Shown: positions 1 to 5,154 of the stretch, piece by piece | Layout: the number at the start of each line of letters is the position of its first letter | Position numbering within the stretch: the first letter of the stretch is position 1 | Source of the DNA: an uncultured Bacilli bacterium | GTDB taxonomy: Bacteria > Bacillota_I > Bacilli_A > RF39 > UBA660 | NCBI GenBank assembly: GCA_944371545.1 | Contig: CALVXT010000081.1 | Span: 1 to 6,286, forward strand | Reading direction: 5' to 3' | Length of the DNA stretch: 6,286 bases | Notes under the pieces: model-generated | What the model saw: the letters and a program-made list of their open reading frames with translations, nothing else | What the model was told of the DNA's origin: nothing | Database searches by the model: none | Made by a program: the position numbers and the translations under genes

Positions 1-39
1 AAAAAATAGTGACTGATTATATTTATTAGTAGCAGTCAC
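1..39 (-). terminator. Probable rho-independent terminator ending the leftward unit
   Basis: A 7-bp perfect inverted repeat (GTGACTG at 9-15, CAGTCAC at 33-39) has a 17-base spacer. On the minus strand it is followed by TA and then six T (bases 1-6), the usual arrangement of an intrinsic terminator. It lies about 90 bases beyond the stop of the leftward gene ending at 130. On the plus strand the same stem is followed by CATTTTT, so it could act in both directions. The loop is long and the window edge cuts the tail, so strength is uncertain. Bases 40-129 show no gene. Confidence 0.5.
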
Positions 40-129
40 CATTTTTCTATTTTGCCCCGGAAAATTTTTTACACCCATTATTACAATATTATTCATGATG
101 CTGAACTTTATCCAAAAAAGCATGATTAT

Positions 130-786
130 TTATTTAAAATTTTTTTTATCTAATATTCTTAATTTCAAACGAATTATAATAATAATTAATACAACAACAA
201 TTATAAATAACGTTCTAATAACTGCTGCATAGCTTTCTGATAATATTATCTTTCTTTTCGTTTCTGATAAATTCAGAAAATATTGAAAAATCATATTATA
301 TTCAGAATTATTTTTATTTTTATTCCACGTAAAAGAACTAAGATTAATTCTTAAACTATATTGCAAATCTGAATTTTCAGTCACCTCAATAGTCTCAGTA
401 TAGCTATCTTGATTATTTATAACATACTCCTTGATGTTAGAATCATATGTAATATTCCACTCTGATAAAATATTTTCTGTTTTTTCCAAATTAACCCATG
501 GAATTGTTACAATTAAAACACCATAAGGAACCGTTTTTAAATGCTTTTTAAAAGTTTTAATATTAGTAGATATTACTGATTCCGATTGTTTCAAAAACTT
601 TTGATAATTATCTAACTTGATATCCGGAATGAAATTATGAATACTAAGTTCATAAATATCACTATATCCTATGCTATGATACTTATGAAAAACTGGCCAT
701 AAATTAATTGCAAATAAAACGAACAGAGCAATAATAACTCCACATACACAAGCAAAATAATATAAAGCTGAACTAATCTTTTTCAT
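130..786 (-). CDS. Two-TM membrane protein with large extracytoplasmic domain, function unknown
   Basis: The protein has 218 residues and belongs to no family I recognise. An N-terminal hydrophobic helix (about 7-28, after MKK) is followed by a polar region of about 160 residues with several Asn-rich stretches. A second very hydrophobic helix (about 189-206, Ile/Val-rich) and a cationic tail (RLKLRILDKKNFK) close it. The charges favour both ends in the cytoplasm and the middle outside. The frame stays open upstream to 891, but the ATG at 784-786 is chosen because GAGGTAAGG lies just before it and because the longer form would overlap the preceding regulator gene. It is the last gene of the leftward trio with the XRE regulator (67-base gap) and the Cys-rich protein. 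The topology would suit a sensor, an immunity protein or an envelope anchor; none of these is shown by the sequence. Confidence 0.75.
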   Translation of the reverse strand: MKKISSALYYFACVCGVIIALFVLFAINLWPVFHKYHSIGYSDIYELSIHNFIPDIKLDNYQKFLKQSESVISTNIKTFKKHLKTVPYGVLIVTIPWVNLEKTENILSEWNITYDSNIKEYVINNQDSYTETIEVTENSDLQYSLRINLSSFTWNKNKNNSEYNMIFQYFLNLSETKRKIILSESYAAVIRTLFIIVVVLIIIIIRLKLRILDKKNFK

Positions 787-804
787 CCTTACCTCACTTA
801 AACG

Positions 805-845
805 TAAAAGATTTACAAATTTACTTTGATTAAAAAAATCTTTTA
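805..845. repeat. 10-bp inverted repeat between XRE gene and two-TM gene
   Basis: TAAAAGATTT (805-814) and AAATCTTTTA (836-845) are perfect reverse complements separated by 21 bases, filling most of the 67-base gap between the two genes. On the minus strand TTGTTA (844-849) overlaps the outer end of the repeat. The same TTGTTA-then-AAGAT order occurs at the transporter promoter near 4040. It may be a regulator site or an mRNA stem between cistrons. No T-tract follows it, so a terminator is unlikely. Confidence 0.4.
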
Positions 846-853
846 ACAATACT

Positions 854-1105
854 TTATTCCTTTTCAACAAAAAAAACTCCAATATCAACACCTAAAACCA
901 CAGCTATTTTATAAAGATTTGTAACTTTAATACCATTTTTTCCTAATCCAGCCTCAAAATGTCGATAATAATCATAAGACATATCAATATCCAAAGCAAG
1001 CTGTTCTTGAGTAATATTTTTTTCTTTTCGAATTCTAATAATATTTTTCACAACAGTTTGAAGAATATCTGGATTAAAAATAAAATCTCTTTTAAATGTA
1101 GTCAA
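854..1105 (-). CDS. Single-domain XRE/Cro-C1 family transcriptional regulator
   Basis: An 83-residue DNA-binding protein that is essentially one HTH_XRE domain. Residues 20-30 (KNIIRIRKEKN) form helix 1. ITQEQLALDIDMSYDYYRHFEAG (31-53) is the helix-turn-helix with the typical TQEQLA start and an F-E-A-G in place of Y-E-N-G. LYKIAVVLGVDIGVFF (64-79) is the family's C-terminal helix and hydrophobic end. The start is taken as TTG at 1103-1105 because a strong Shine-Dalgarno, AAGAGGGTG (1112-1120), sits 6 bases upstream. The in-frame extension to 1132 would place that site inside the gene. It lies 61 bases after the Cys-rich protein gene and 67 before the two-TM gene, all leftward, so it is probably the local regulator of this unit or of the neighbouring transporter operon. 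Confidence 0.88.
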   Translation of the reverse strand: MTTFKRDFIFNPDILQTVVKNIIRIRKEKNITQEQLALDIDMSYDYYRHFEAGLGKNGIKVTNLYKIAVVLGVDIGVFFVEKE

Positions 1106-1111
1106 ATAATT

Positions 1112-1120
1112 CACCCTCTT
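1112..1120 (-). promoter_or_regulatory. Shine-Dalgarno that fixes the TTG start of the XRE gene
   Basis: AAGAGGGTG on the minus strand, 6 bases before TTG at 1103-1105. It is the only good ribosome site near this gene, and it argues against the longer TTG start at 1132. Confidence 0.75.
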
Positions 1121-1166
1121 ATTAATAAACAACTATTTAAAGGTAATTTAATATTATTATTACTAT

Positions 1167-1679
1167 TTAACAAAACAAAATATCAGTCTTCTCTGTTAAA
1201 CATCTTCCATTTTTTAAACAATACCTAATATCAACAGTCAAAGAATCTTCGAAATCCAATTCATCTATTTCAGTAAAAGAATTATTTTGACACATTTCTC
1301 CATTTTCTAACTTTGAACAAGAATCATAATTAACATAAATATGAGCATCATCAAATTCTTTTAACGTTATTATAAATGAATAAAAAGATACATGTTTTAT
1401 ACCTAAAGAAAACTCTACATTATTTACATCTTCAATATCTTTAACTATTTCAAAATCCTCCAAAGATAACACTCTATAATCATCCTGAATAGTTGCTTTA
1501 CCAACATTAATTGAAAAATGTTTAGAAACAACACGAAAAGAGTATTCTGGTTCAGAAATTTGTTCTTCAAAATGTACTTCCTCTTCCTTAGAAAAATATA
1601 AAGATACAAAAAGCACACAAACCCCTGACACCCATATAAAACTAAAAATTGCTCCCACAACTAACAAAAACTTTTTCAT
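1167..1679 (-). CDS. Membrane-anchored or secreted acidic Cys-rich protein, function unknown
   Basis: The protein has 170 residues. MKK and a hydrophobic helix (about 4-29) form an uncleaved anchor or signal sequence; no clear cleavage site or lipobox is seen. The rest is acidic and beta-like, with many alternating hydrophobic residues at 47-118. Five cysteines cluster in the C-terminal 50 residues (C121, C130, C154, C160, C170), in the patterns CSKLENGEMC and CLKNGRC, and the chain ends in Cys. External disulfides are plausible, although an odd number leaves one free. The ATG at 1677-1679 is chosen because GGAG lies 6 bases upstream; the earlier in-frame TTG at 1691 overlaps that site. It is the first gene after the promoter at 1733-1761, and an XRE regulator follows. 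I recognise no family. A secreted effector, an immunity protein or an envelope sensor would all fit. Confidence 0.75.
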   Translation of the reverse strand: MKKFLLVVGAIFSFIWVSGVCVLFVSLYFSKEEEVHFEEQISEPEYSFRVVSKHFSINVGKATIQDDYRVLSLEDFEIVKDIEDVNNVEFSLGIKHVSFYSFIITLKEFDDAHIYVNYDSCSKLENGEMCQNNSFTEIDELDFEDSLTVDIRYCLKNGRCLTEKTDILFC

Positions 1680-1732
1680 AAAATTCTCCAAAACTCACCA
1701 TAAACTATTTTTTCACCTATACAATAACACAC

Positions 1733-1761
1733 ATTATATGAATAAACAATAAATATAGCAA
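1733..1761 (-). promoter_or_regulatory. Sigma-A type promoter for the Cys-rich protein / XRE / two-TM unit
   Basis: On the minus strand, TTGCTA (1756-1761) and a perfect TATAAT (1733-1738) are separated by 17 bases. Transcription would start near 1726, about 47 bases before the ATG at 1679. It lies in the 93-base gap after the ABC operon, where no terminator hairpin is visible, so read-through from the transporter operon is also possible. Confidence 0.7.
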
Positions 1762-1772
1762 AATCAAAAAAA

Positions 1773-2417
1773 CTAATCAAAAAAATATCGTAATTTAAAA
1801 ATTACTAATAACAAACAAATACTTGCTATTAAAAATATAAGCAAAAACCAAAAATTAAACAAAGATAAAATAAACAATAAAAGTAAACTGAACAATAAAA
1901 TAAATAGAAAGTTAAAATAAAACTTATTATAATGCTTAAAACTAGTAACTATAAATAAAAATACAGGTATAAACAAATACATTACAAGATTGAATGCCAA
2001 AATATCAACAGGTAAAGATATATCAAGAATAAAGGCAACACTACAATATATTAAAACTTTAAATAAAACAATAAACAGAAATAGAAAAATCAACTTTGAA
2101 AAAAGCCATTTCTTTGATTTTACCCGAAGAAAAACAAACTCAGGACTATTTTCCGTTTCAAAAGTGATAAATAGATAAGAAAAATAAAAGGTAAGACCCA
2201 TTTGAAAAAGAAAAAATAAATTAGATAAAAGATCGAGATTTTCAGTATTTAAAATTCCCAACAAATCCTTTATTTCAGCAACACTAACTTCATAATCTAA
2301 TGTCAAATAATTTTTTAAAAGAAAGGTCATTAAATAAAACAAAATAAAGTAAACAATAAGCCATTTTAAAAATCTATGAATAAAGGTCCATCTAAAAATA
2401 TGAAATTGATATCTCAT
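1773..2417 (-). CDS. Small ABC-2 type transporter permease-like membrane protein
   Basis: A 214-residue integral membrane protein very rich in Phe and Leu. Six hydrophobic segments can be placed at about 17-34, 63-85, 105-131, 138-158, 167-186 and 190-208. A basic loop (FLRVKSKKWLFSK, 96-108) between segments 2 and 3 probably faces the cytoplasm and could contact the ATPase. Its ATG (2415-2417) overlaps the TGA of the ATPase gene in an ATGA arrangement, which implies translational coupling and partnership. A weak ribosome site (GGAAAG) lies inside the end of the ATPase gene. The size and order resemble the short permeases of bacteriocin-export or self-immunity ABC systems. The family is inferred from context and topology; no catalytic motif exists to confirm it, and the substrate is unknown. 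Confidence 0.75.
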   Translation of the reverse strand: MRYQFHIFRWTFIHRFLKWLIVYFILFYLMTFLLKNYLTLDYEVSVAEIKDLLGILNTENLDLLSNLFFLFQMGLTFYFSYLFITFETENSPEFVFLRVKSKKWLFSKLIFLFLFIVLFKVLIYCSVAFILDISLPVDILAFNLVMYLFIPVFLFIVTSFKHYNKFYFNFLFILLFSLLLLFILSLFNFWFLLIFLIASICLLLVIFKLRYFFD

Positions 2418-3034
2418 TTAATTATCTTTCCATTCTCTAATTCGATTATCTCGTCACATAACTCAACTAAATCATCTTGAATATGACTAGTAACAATTAT
2501 AATTTTATCTTTATCACTTAATTCTTTAATATGCTTTTTTAAAACTTGTACACTTTGGACATCTATTCCATTAAAAGGTTCATCAAGTATTAGTAAATCA
2601 CTCGGTTCCATAATAGCTTGAGCTATTCCTAATTTTTTTTTTTTTTTTAAAGAATATTTACTAAAATTTTTATCTTTATCTTCAGCCAAACCAACTAACT
2701 CTAATACTTGCAATATTTTTTGGTTATCAATTAAATGTTCCAGCTTTGCTAATAGTTGTAAATTTTCAAAACCAGACAAATAAGGAAAAAATGAAGGTTT
2801 TTCAATTAAAGCGCGTATTCGTATTGAGGAATCTTTTAAAGATTTTCCATTATAAAAAACACTACCTTCTGTTGATGTATAAAAACCACACAAAATTTTT
2901 AGTAAAACAGATTTTCCAGATCCATTTCTTCCTTTTAACCCATATACTTTACCCCCTTGTAATGTTAGATTAATATCTTGCAAGACTATATTGTTTTTAA
3001 AACTTTTATTTACATTTTGAACTTTAATTTCCAT
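2414..3034 (-). CDS. ABC transporter ATP-binding protein with poly-lysine signature motif
   Basis: A 206-residue nucleotide-binding subunit. Walker A is GRNGSGKS (35-42); the Q-loop position is Glu78 (LIEKPSF) instead of Gln; Walker B is LLILDE (147-152); the D-loop is NGID (155-158); the H-loop is His184 (TSH). The signature region reads YSLKKKKKLGIA (127-138), where this ATPase type normally has YSLGMKQRLGIA, so the Gly and Gln expected to contact ATP are replaced by lysines. This arises from a run of 16 A. The start is the ATG at 3032-3034, with GAGGT just upstream; the longer frame to 3067 would overlap the permease gene before it. The upstream permease stops 10 bases away and the downstream permease overlaps by 4, so all three are one operon. 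It would be an ordinary small exporter/immunity ATPase were it not for the signature, which may make it inactive, altered or phase-variable. Confidence 0.92.
   Translation of the reverse strand: MEIKVQNVNKSFKNNIVLQDINLTLQGGKVYGLKGRNGSGKSVLLKILCGFYTSTEGSVFYNGKSLKDSSIRIRALIEKPSFFPYLSGFENLQLLAKLEHLIDNQKILQVLELVGLAEDKDKNFSKYSLKKKKKLGIAQAIMEPSDLLILDEPFNGIDVQSVQVLKKHIKELSDKDKIIIVTSHIQDDLVELCDEIIELENGKIIK
2633..2648 (-). repeat. 16-base homopolymer (A16 in the coding strand) inside the ATPase gene
   Basis: Sixteen consecutive T on the plus strand, A16 in the sense strand, spanning the last base of Leu129 and Lys130-134. Loss of one A gives an immediate TAG; gain of one A gives a TGA about 11 codons later. 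Both truncate the protein before Walker B. Tracts this long are unstable in replication and prone to polymerase slippage. Confidence 0.95.
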
Positions 3035-3044
3035 ATATACCTCA

Positions 3045-3938
3045 CTATCTATCTTTCTCACAATCAATAATAAATTTTTCTTTATTACGATAACTTACAT
3101 GCATAATAATTCCTGAAAGAAGACACCAGAATAGACCAAAGACAAGTGTTGTAAACATTCCATACTGATCGTTAAAAGTAAATGCATTAATGATATTAAA
3201 TTGCAAACCAAAACCAGAATTAAGAATATTAATAAAGAAAAAGTTATTAACAACTATTTCCAAAAATAACTCAATAGCTATCACAATCAAAAAAGAAATA
3301 AGAACCGTAGTAACAGGATTATGTTTTTTCCTAGCCACCGTTAAAAAAATATGAATATAAGTAGCCATATAAAATAAAATATTCAGAATATATGCAATTA
3401 TAAATAAAAATACATTTTGAGTAGTGGAACTCATCCATACCTCATTTACAACTTCAAATGTGTCGGAATACAAATAGCAAACTACAAAAACAAAAATTAA
3501 AAGTAACGGAAATATCAATAGAGGAACGTATGATTTTCTAAATAATTTCTTCTTAAACTTCTCATAACTCTCTCGAATCAAAAAGTTTTTCGATGCATAT
3601 CGAATTTGAAAGCAAGCAAAGCAAGCAATAGGTAAAATCACAATAAAAAAGCTATATATATTTAAATTGGGAAATTCATAAACAAAACCTGTATGAAACA
3701 ATGTATAAAAACTAATCTGATATGTTTGATTACTACTCCATGCTTCTTCACAAGCCTTTGTATAATTTTCATCATTTATTTCTTCTATATTATTACGACA
3801 AGTATTTTTAAAATTTTCCGACCAAGCAGCATTATATTGCTCAGTTTCAATCCAAGAATTTAACTTGTTATTAACCAAAATAAATAAAATGCATGTCAAA
3901 AAAATCATAATAACATATCTATTCGTTATAAATTTCAT
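3045..3938 (-). CDS. ABC-2 type transporter permease with Cys-containing external loop
   Basis: A 297-residue membrane protein. TM1 (about 8-24) is followed by a hydrophilic segment of about 70 residues (25-94) carrying two cysteines (C47, C63) and many Asn/Glu, probably outside the cell, where a disulfide could form. Further hydrophobic segments lie near 95-111, 138-157, 176-200, 209-232 and 262-285. The loop after TM2 is strongly basic (KFKKKLFRK, 127-135), as expected of a cytoplasmic face. This layout, TM1 plus a long external loop plus five more TMs, is that of ABC-2 permeases. The ATG at 3936-3938 has AGGAGG 4 bases upstream and replaces the longer frame to 3956. It is the first gene of the three-gene operon with the ATPase (10-base gap). 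No substrate can be read from the sequence; antimicrobial-peptide export or self-protection is a guess from the gene order. Confidence 0.8.
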   Translation of the reverse strand: MKFITNRYVIMIFLTCILFILVNNKLNSWIETEQYNAAWSENFKNTCRNNIEEINDENYTKACEEAWSSNQTYQISFYTLFHTGFVYEFPNLNIYSFFIVILPIACFACFQIRYASKNFLIRESYEKFKKKLFRKSYVPLLIFPLLLIFVFVVCYLYSDTFEVVNEVWMSSTTQNVFLFIIAYILNILFYMATYIHIFLTVARKKHNPVTTVLISFLIVIAIELFLEIVVNNFFFINILNSGFGLQFNIINAFTFNDQYGMFTTLVFGLFWCLLSGIIMHVSYRNKEKFIIDCEKDR

Positions 3939-4011
3939 AAATCCTCCTACAGACACAAAAAATTAGCCCTAAATAATTATTCCTCTAACCCACTACTATC
4001 CTTCTAATATA

Positions 4012-4035
4012 AAGATAACACAAAATTATTATCTT
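4012..4035. promoter_or_regulatory. Operator-like 24-bp dyad over the transporter promoter
   Basis: AAGATAA (4012-4018) and TTATCTT (4029-4035) are perfect 7-bp reverse complements separated by 10 bases. The half-site centres are 17 bp apart. The dyad covers the whole -10 hexamer and ends on the -35 edge, so a bound dimer would block RNA polymerase. Two XRE-type regulators are encoded nearby; which one binds, if either, cannot be told. Confidence 0.55.
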
Positions 4036-4040
4036 AACAA
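4012..4040 (-). promoter_or_regulatory. Promoter of the ABC transporter operon
   Basis: On the minus strand, TTGTTA (4035-4040), a 17-base spacer and TATCTT (4012-4017), preceded by TGT, which makes an extended -10. The start point would be near 4005, leaving a leader of about 65 bases before the permease ATG at 3938, with AGGAGG at its end. The leader holds no obvious small ORF. Confidence 0.65.
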
Positions 4041-4077
4041 GATCATACCAAAATCATAAGAATACATATTTTTGTGT

Positions 4078-4106
4078 AAAAAAAAAGAACATATTAAAGT
4101 GTTCTT
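4078..4106 (-). terminator. Rho-independent terminator of the tandem-XRE gene
   Basis: On the minus strand AAGAACA (4100-4106) pairs with TGTTCTT (4085-4091) across an 8-base loop and runs into seven further T (4078-4084). It starts 7 bases after the stop codon at 4113. It insulates the regulator gene from the transporter promoter just beyond it. Confidence 0.85.
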
Positions 4107-4112
4107 ATCATT

Positions 4113-4539
4113 CTATTTAAAGTCAAGCATGCTATCAACAGAAAGATTATATTTTCTACATAATTCATATATACAAGCCGTAGAAATTAATAGATTATTT
4201 GTCGCATATCTAGATAAAGTACAATGTGAAACAAATAATTCTTGAGCTAATTGCTCTTGAGATAAACCTTTTTCTATTCTAAAACTCTTGATATTATTAG
4301 AAATTTTCAGAGAATTTAAGACACGTTTCTCAAAAATTTTGCTCATATCATCGCTTAATCCAAACAAATAATCTAAGGAAACGTGATAAATATTTGCAAG
4401 CACAACCATATGTTTTAAAGGAATTATAGTTCGCACAGACTCCCAATCTGCATAACTAGATTTTGATATGTAAATTTTTTTTAGCAATTTCAGATAAAGA
4501 GTAACCTTCATACTCACGAATTTCTTTTAATCTAAACAT
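4113..4539 (-). pseudogene. Frameshifted tandem-HTH XRE regulator
   Basis: Translation from ATG 4537-4539 begins MFRLKEIREYEGYSLSEIAKK, a typical XRE helix 1-2, but then reads six wrong residues and stops at TAG 4456-4458, giving 27 residues. Removing one A from the A8 tract (4475-4482) restores a 141-residue protein. It would have a first HTH (1-60, with YISKSSYADWE and VSLDYLFGLSD), a linker, and a second HTH (80-138, with GLSQEQLAQELFVS and YNLSVDSML). The open frame from GTG 4517 to 4113 is only the second frame with a false N-terminus. Both usual ENG motifs are altered (WESVR at 32-36, YATNN at 111-115), consistent with decay or divergence. The gene keeps its own promoter and terminator. 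A sequencing error or functional slippage at the A tract could also explain the break. Confidence 0.85.
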
Positions 4540-4557
4540 TTCAACTAACTTTCTTTT

Positions 4558-4575
4558 TATAAACTAAAATTTATA
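4558..4575. promoter_or_regulatory. Short dyad overlapping the tandem-XRE promoter
   Basis: TATAAA (4558-4563) and TTTATA (4570-4575) are perfect reverse complements with a 6-base spacer. One arm is the -10 hexamer and the other lies at the expected transcription start. It could be an autoregulatory operator, but 6-bp AT-only arms arise easily in DNA this AT-rich. Confidence 0.3.
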
Positions 4576-4598
4576 GAATTTAATATAAAATATCACAA
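4570..4598 (-). promoter_or_regulatory. Promoter of the tandem-XRE gene
   Basis: On the minus strand, TTGTGA (4593-4598), a 17-base spacer and TATAAA (4570-4575). The start point would be near 4563, about 24 bases before the ATG at 4539. The -35 box overlaps the last codons of the truncated permease, so it is partly built from former coding sequence. Confidence 0.6.
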
Positions 4599-5060
4599 AT
4601 ATCTTTTCAGACTTAATAAAAAACCACTAATGATAATTATAGCTATCACTACTATTCGAGCCAAAAAGCTAAAATCAAATAATTCTAATGATATACTTTG
4701 AGAATCTTTGATCCACATAATCAATAAAGTCGATATAAGTAAAGCAATAAATAATACAAAAGATAGTAATATTAATAACTCTATAAACATTATTTTTTTA
4801 CTTTGTTTTTTATTATAACCTAATAAATATTGTAGTCTCATACGTTCCTTTTCTTCACTAATTATATTTTTAATTATCACACAAAATACTAAAACCAACA
4901 CAATTGTAGCTATTAAACTTACCATTCGTAAAATATCCGTCATTTCAATTAAACTAGACATATCATACTTATCATTTTGATGTTCTACCCTATTTAAAGA
5001 AACATAAAAATCCGAGTTTTCTTCCCGAGTTTTGTACTTACCTAATAGTTTTTTATTATT
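4593..5060 (-). pseudogene. Truncated FtsX/MacB-type ABC permease, C-terminal remnant
   Basis: The frame from M at 4961 to TGA at 4593 gives 122 residues. They match the C-terminal core of FtsX-domain permeases: a TM helix (13-31), a cytoplasmic coupling segment with LQYLLGYNKKQSKKIMFIE (43-61; the family typically has LGYSKKQI followed by IE), then two more TM helices (about 59-81 and 100-118). No ribosome site precedes M4961. The frame stays open upstream to 5060, and this stretch (KTREENSDFYVSLNRVEHQ, just before M4961) reads like the end of the external domain that should precede the TM core. An in-frame TAA (5061-5063) then cuts it. TM1 and most of the external domain are missing, and no partner ATPase is adjacent. 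It is best read as a deletion remnant; a short independently translated membrane protein is possible but unsupported. Confidence 0.75.
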
Positions 5061-5078
5061 TTAAAAAAGTTTTTTATT
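5047..5078. repeat. Direct repeat AGTTTTTTATT at the break point of the truncated permease
   Basis: Two copies of AGTTTTTTATT (5047-5057 and 5068-5078), 21 bases apart, flank the in-frame stop that ends the permease remnant. They could mark a slippage or recombination event at the deletion edge, though low-complexity sequence weakens the case. Confidence 0.4.
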
Positions 5079-5102
5079 TATACAAAAAATCCCAAAAAGT
5101 AT

Positions 5103-5131
5103 AAGTTAAAATAGTTTGCTTGTGTTATAAT
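5103..5131 (+). promoter_or_regulatory. Extended -10 promoter for the rightward two-gene unit
   Basis: A perfect TATAAT (5126-5131) is preceded by TGT (5123-5125), an extended -10. The -35 position for a 17-base spacer holds only AAGTTA (5103-5108), which is weak. The start point should fall at about 5138, so an ATG at 5137 would not be in the mRNA. This supports the TTG start at 5155. Confidence 0.65.
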
Positions 5132-5141
5132 ATTCTATGAA

Positions 5142-5149
5142 AGAAGGTG
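5142..5149 (+). promoter_or_regulatory. Shine-Dalgarno that fixes a TTG start
   Basis: AGAAGGTG ends 5 bases before TTG at 5155-5157. If ATG 5137 were the start, this site would be inside the gene and no ribosome site would precede it. Confidence 0.7.
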
Positions 5150-5154
5150 TTGTT

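Noticed and set aside
235..255. Palindrome GATAATATTATC inside the two-TM gene
   Set aside because: It lies within coding sequence, is all-AT apart from the ends, and is expected by chance at this base composition.
854..1105. Antitoxin of a toxin-antitoxin pair with a neighbour
   Set aside because: Both adjacent genes encode TM-anchored external proteins, not small cytoplasmic toxins, and the gaps of 61 and 67 bases are larger than typical for such pairs.
959..1228. Plus-strand open frame of 89 codons
   Set aside because: It is antisense to the XRE regulator and the end of the Cys-rich gene, has a composition of Ile/Asn/Phe/Leu as expected of reversed AT-rich code, and has no ribosome site.
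1445..1660. Minus-strand open frame of 71 codons
   Set aside because: An alternate frame wholly inside the Cys-rich protein gene, whose own frame has a promoter, a ribosome site and a signal/anchor helix.
1990..2178. Plus-strand open frame of 62 codons
   Set aside because: It is antisense to the small permease; no ribosome site or recognisable protein.
2746..2973. Plus-strand open frame of 75 codons
   Set aside because: It is antisense to the ATPase region encoding Walker A and the Q-loop; a shadow of that conserved code.
3950..4005. Attenuator or riboswitch in the transporter leader
   Set aside because: Only a weak AATTA/TAATT stem before six T is seen, with no conserved riboswitch-like core; too little to support a call.
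4113..4517. Intact 134-residue regulator starting at GTG 4517
   Set aside because: Its first 13 residues match nothing, while the frame from ATG 4539 gives a proper XRE start. The apparent ORF is the second half of a frameshifted gene.
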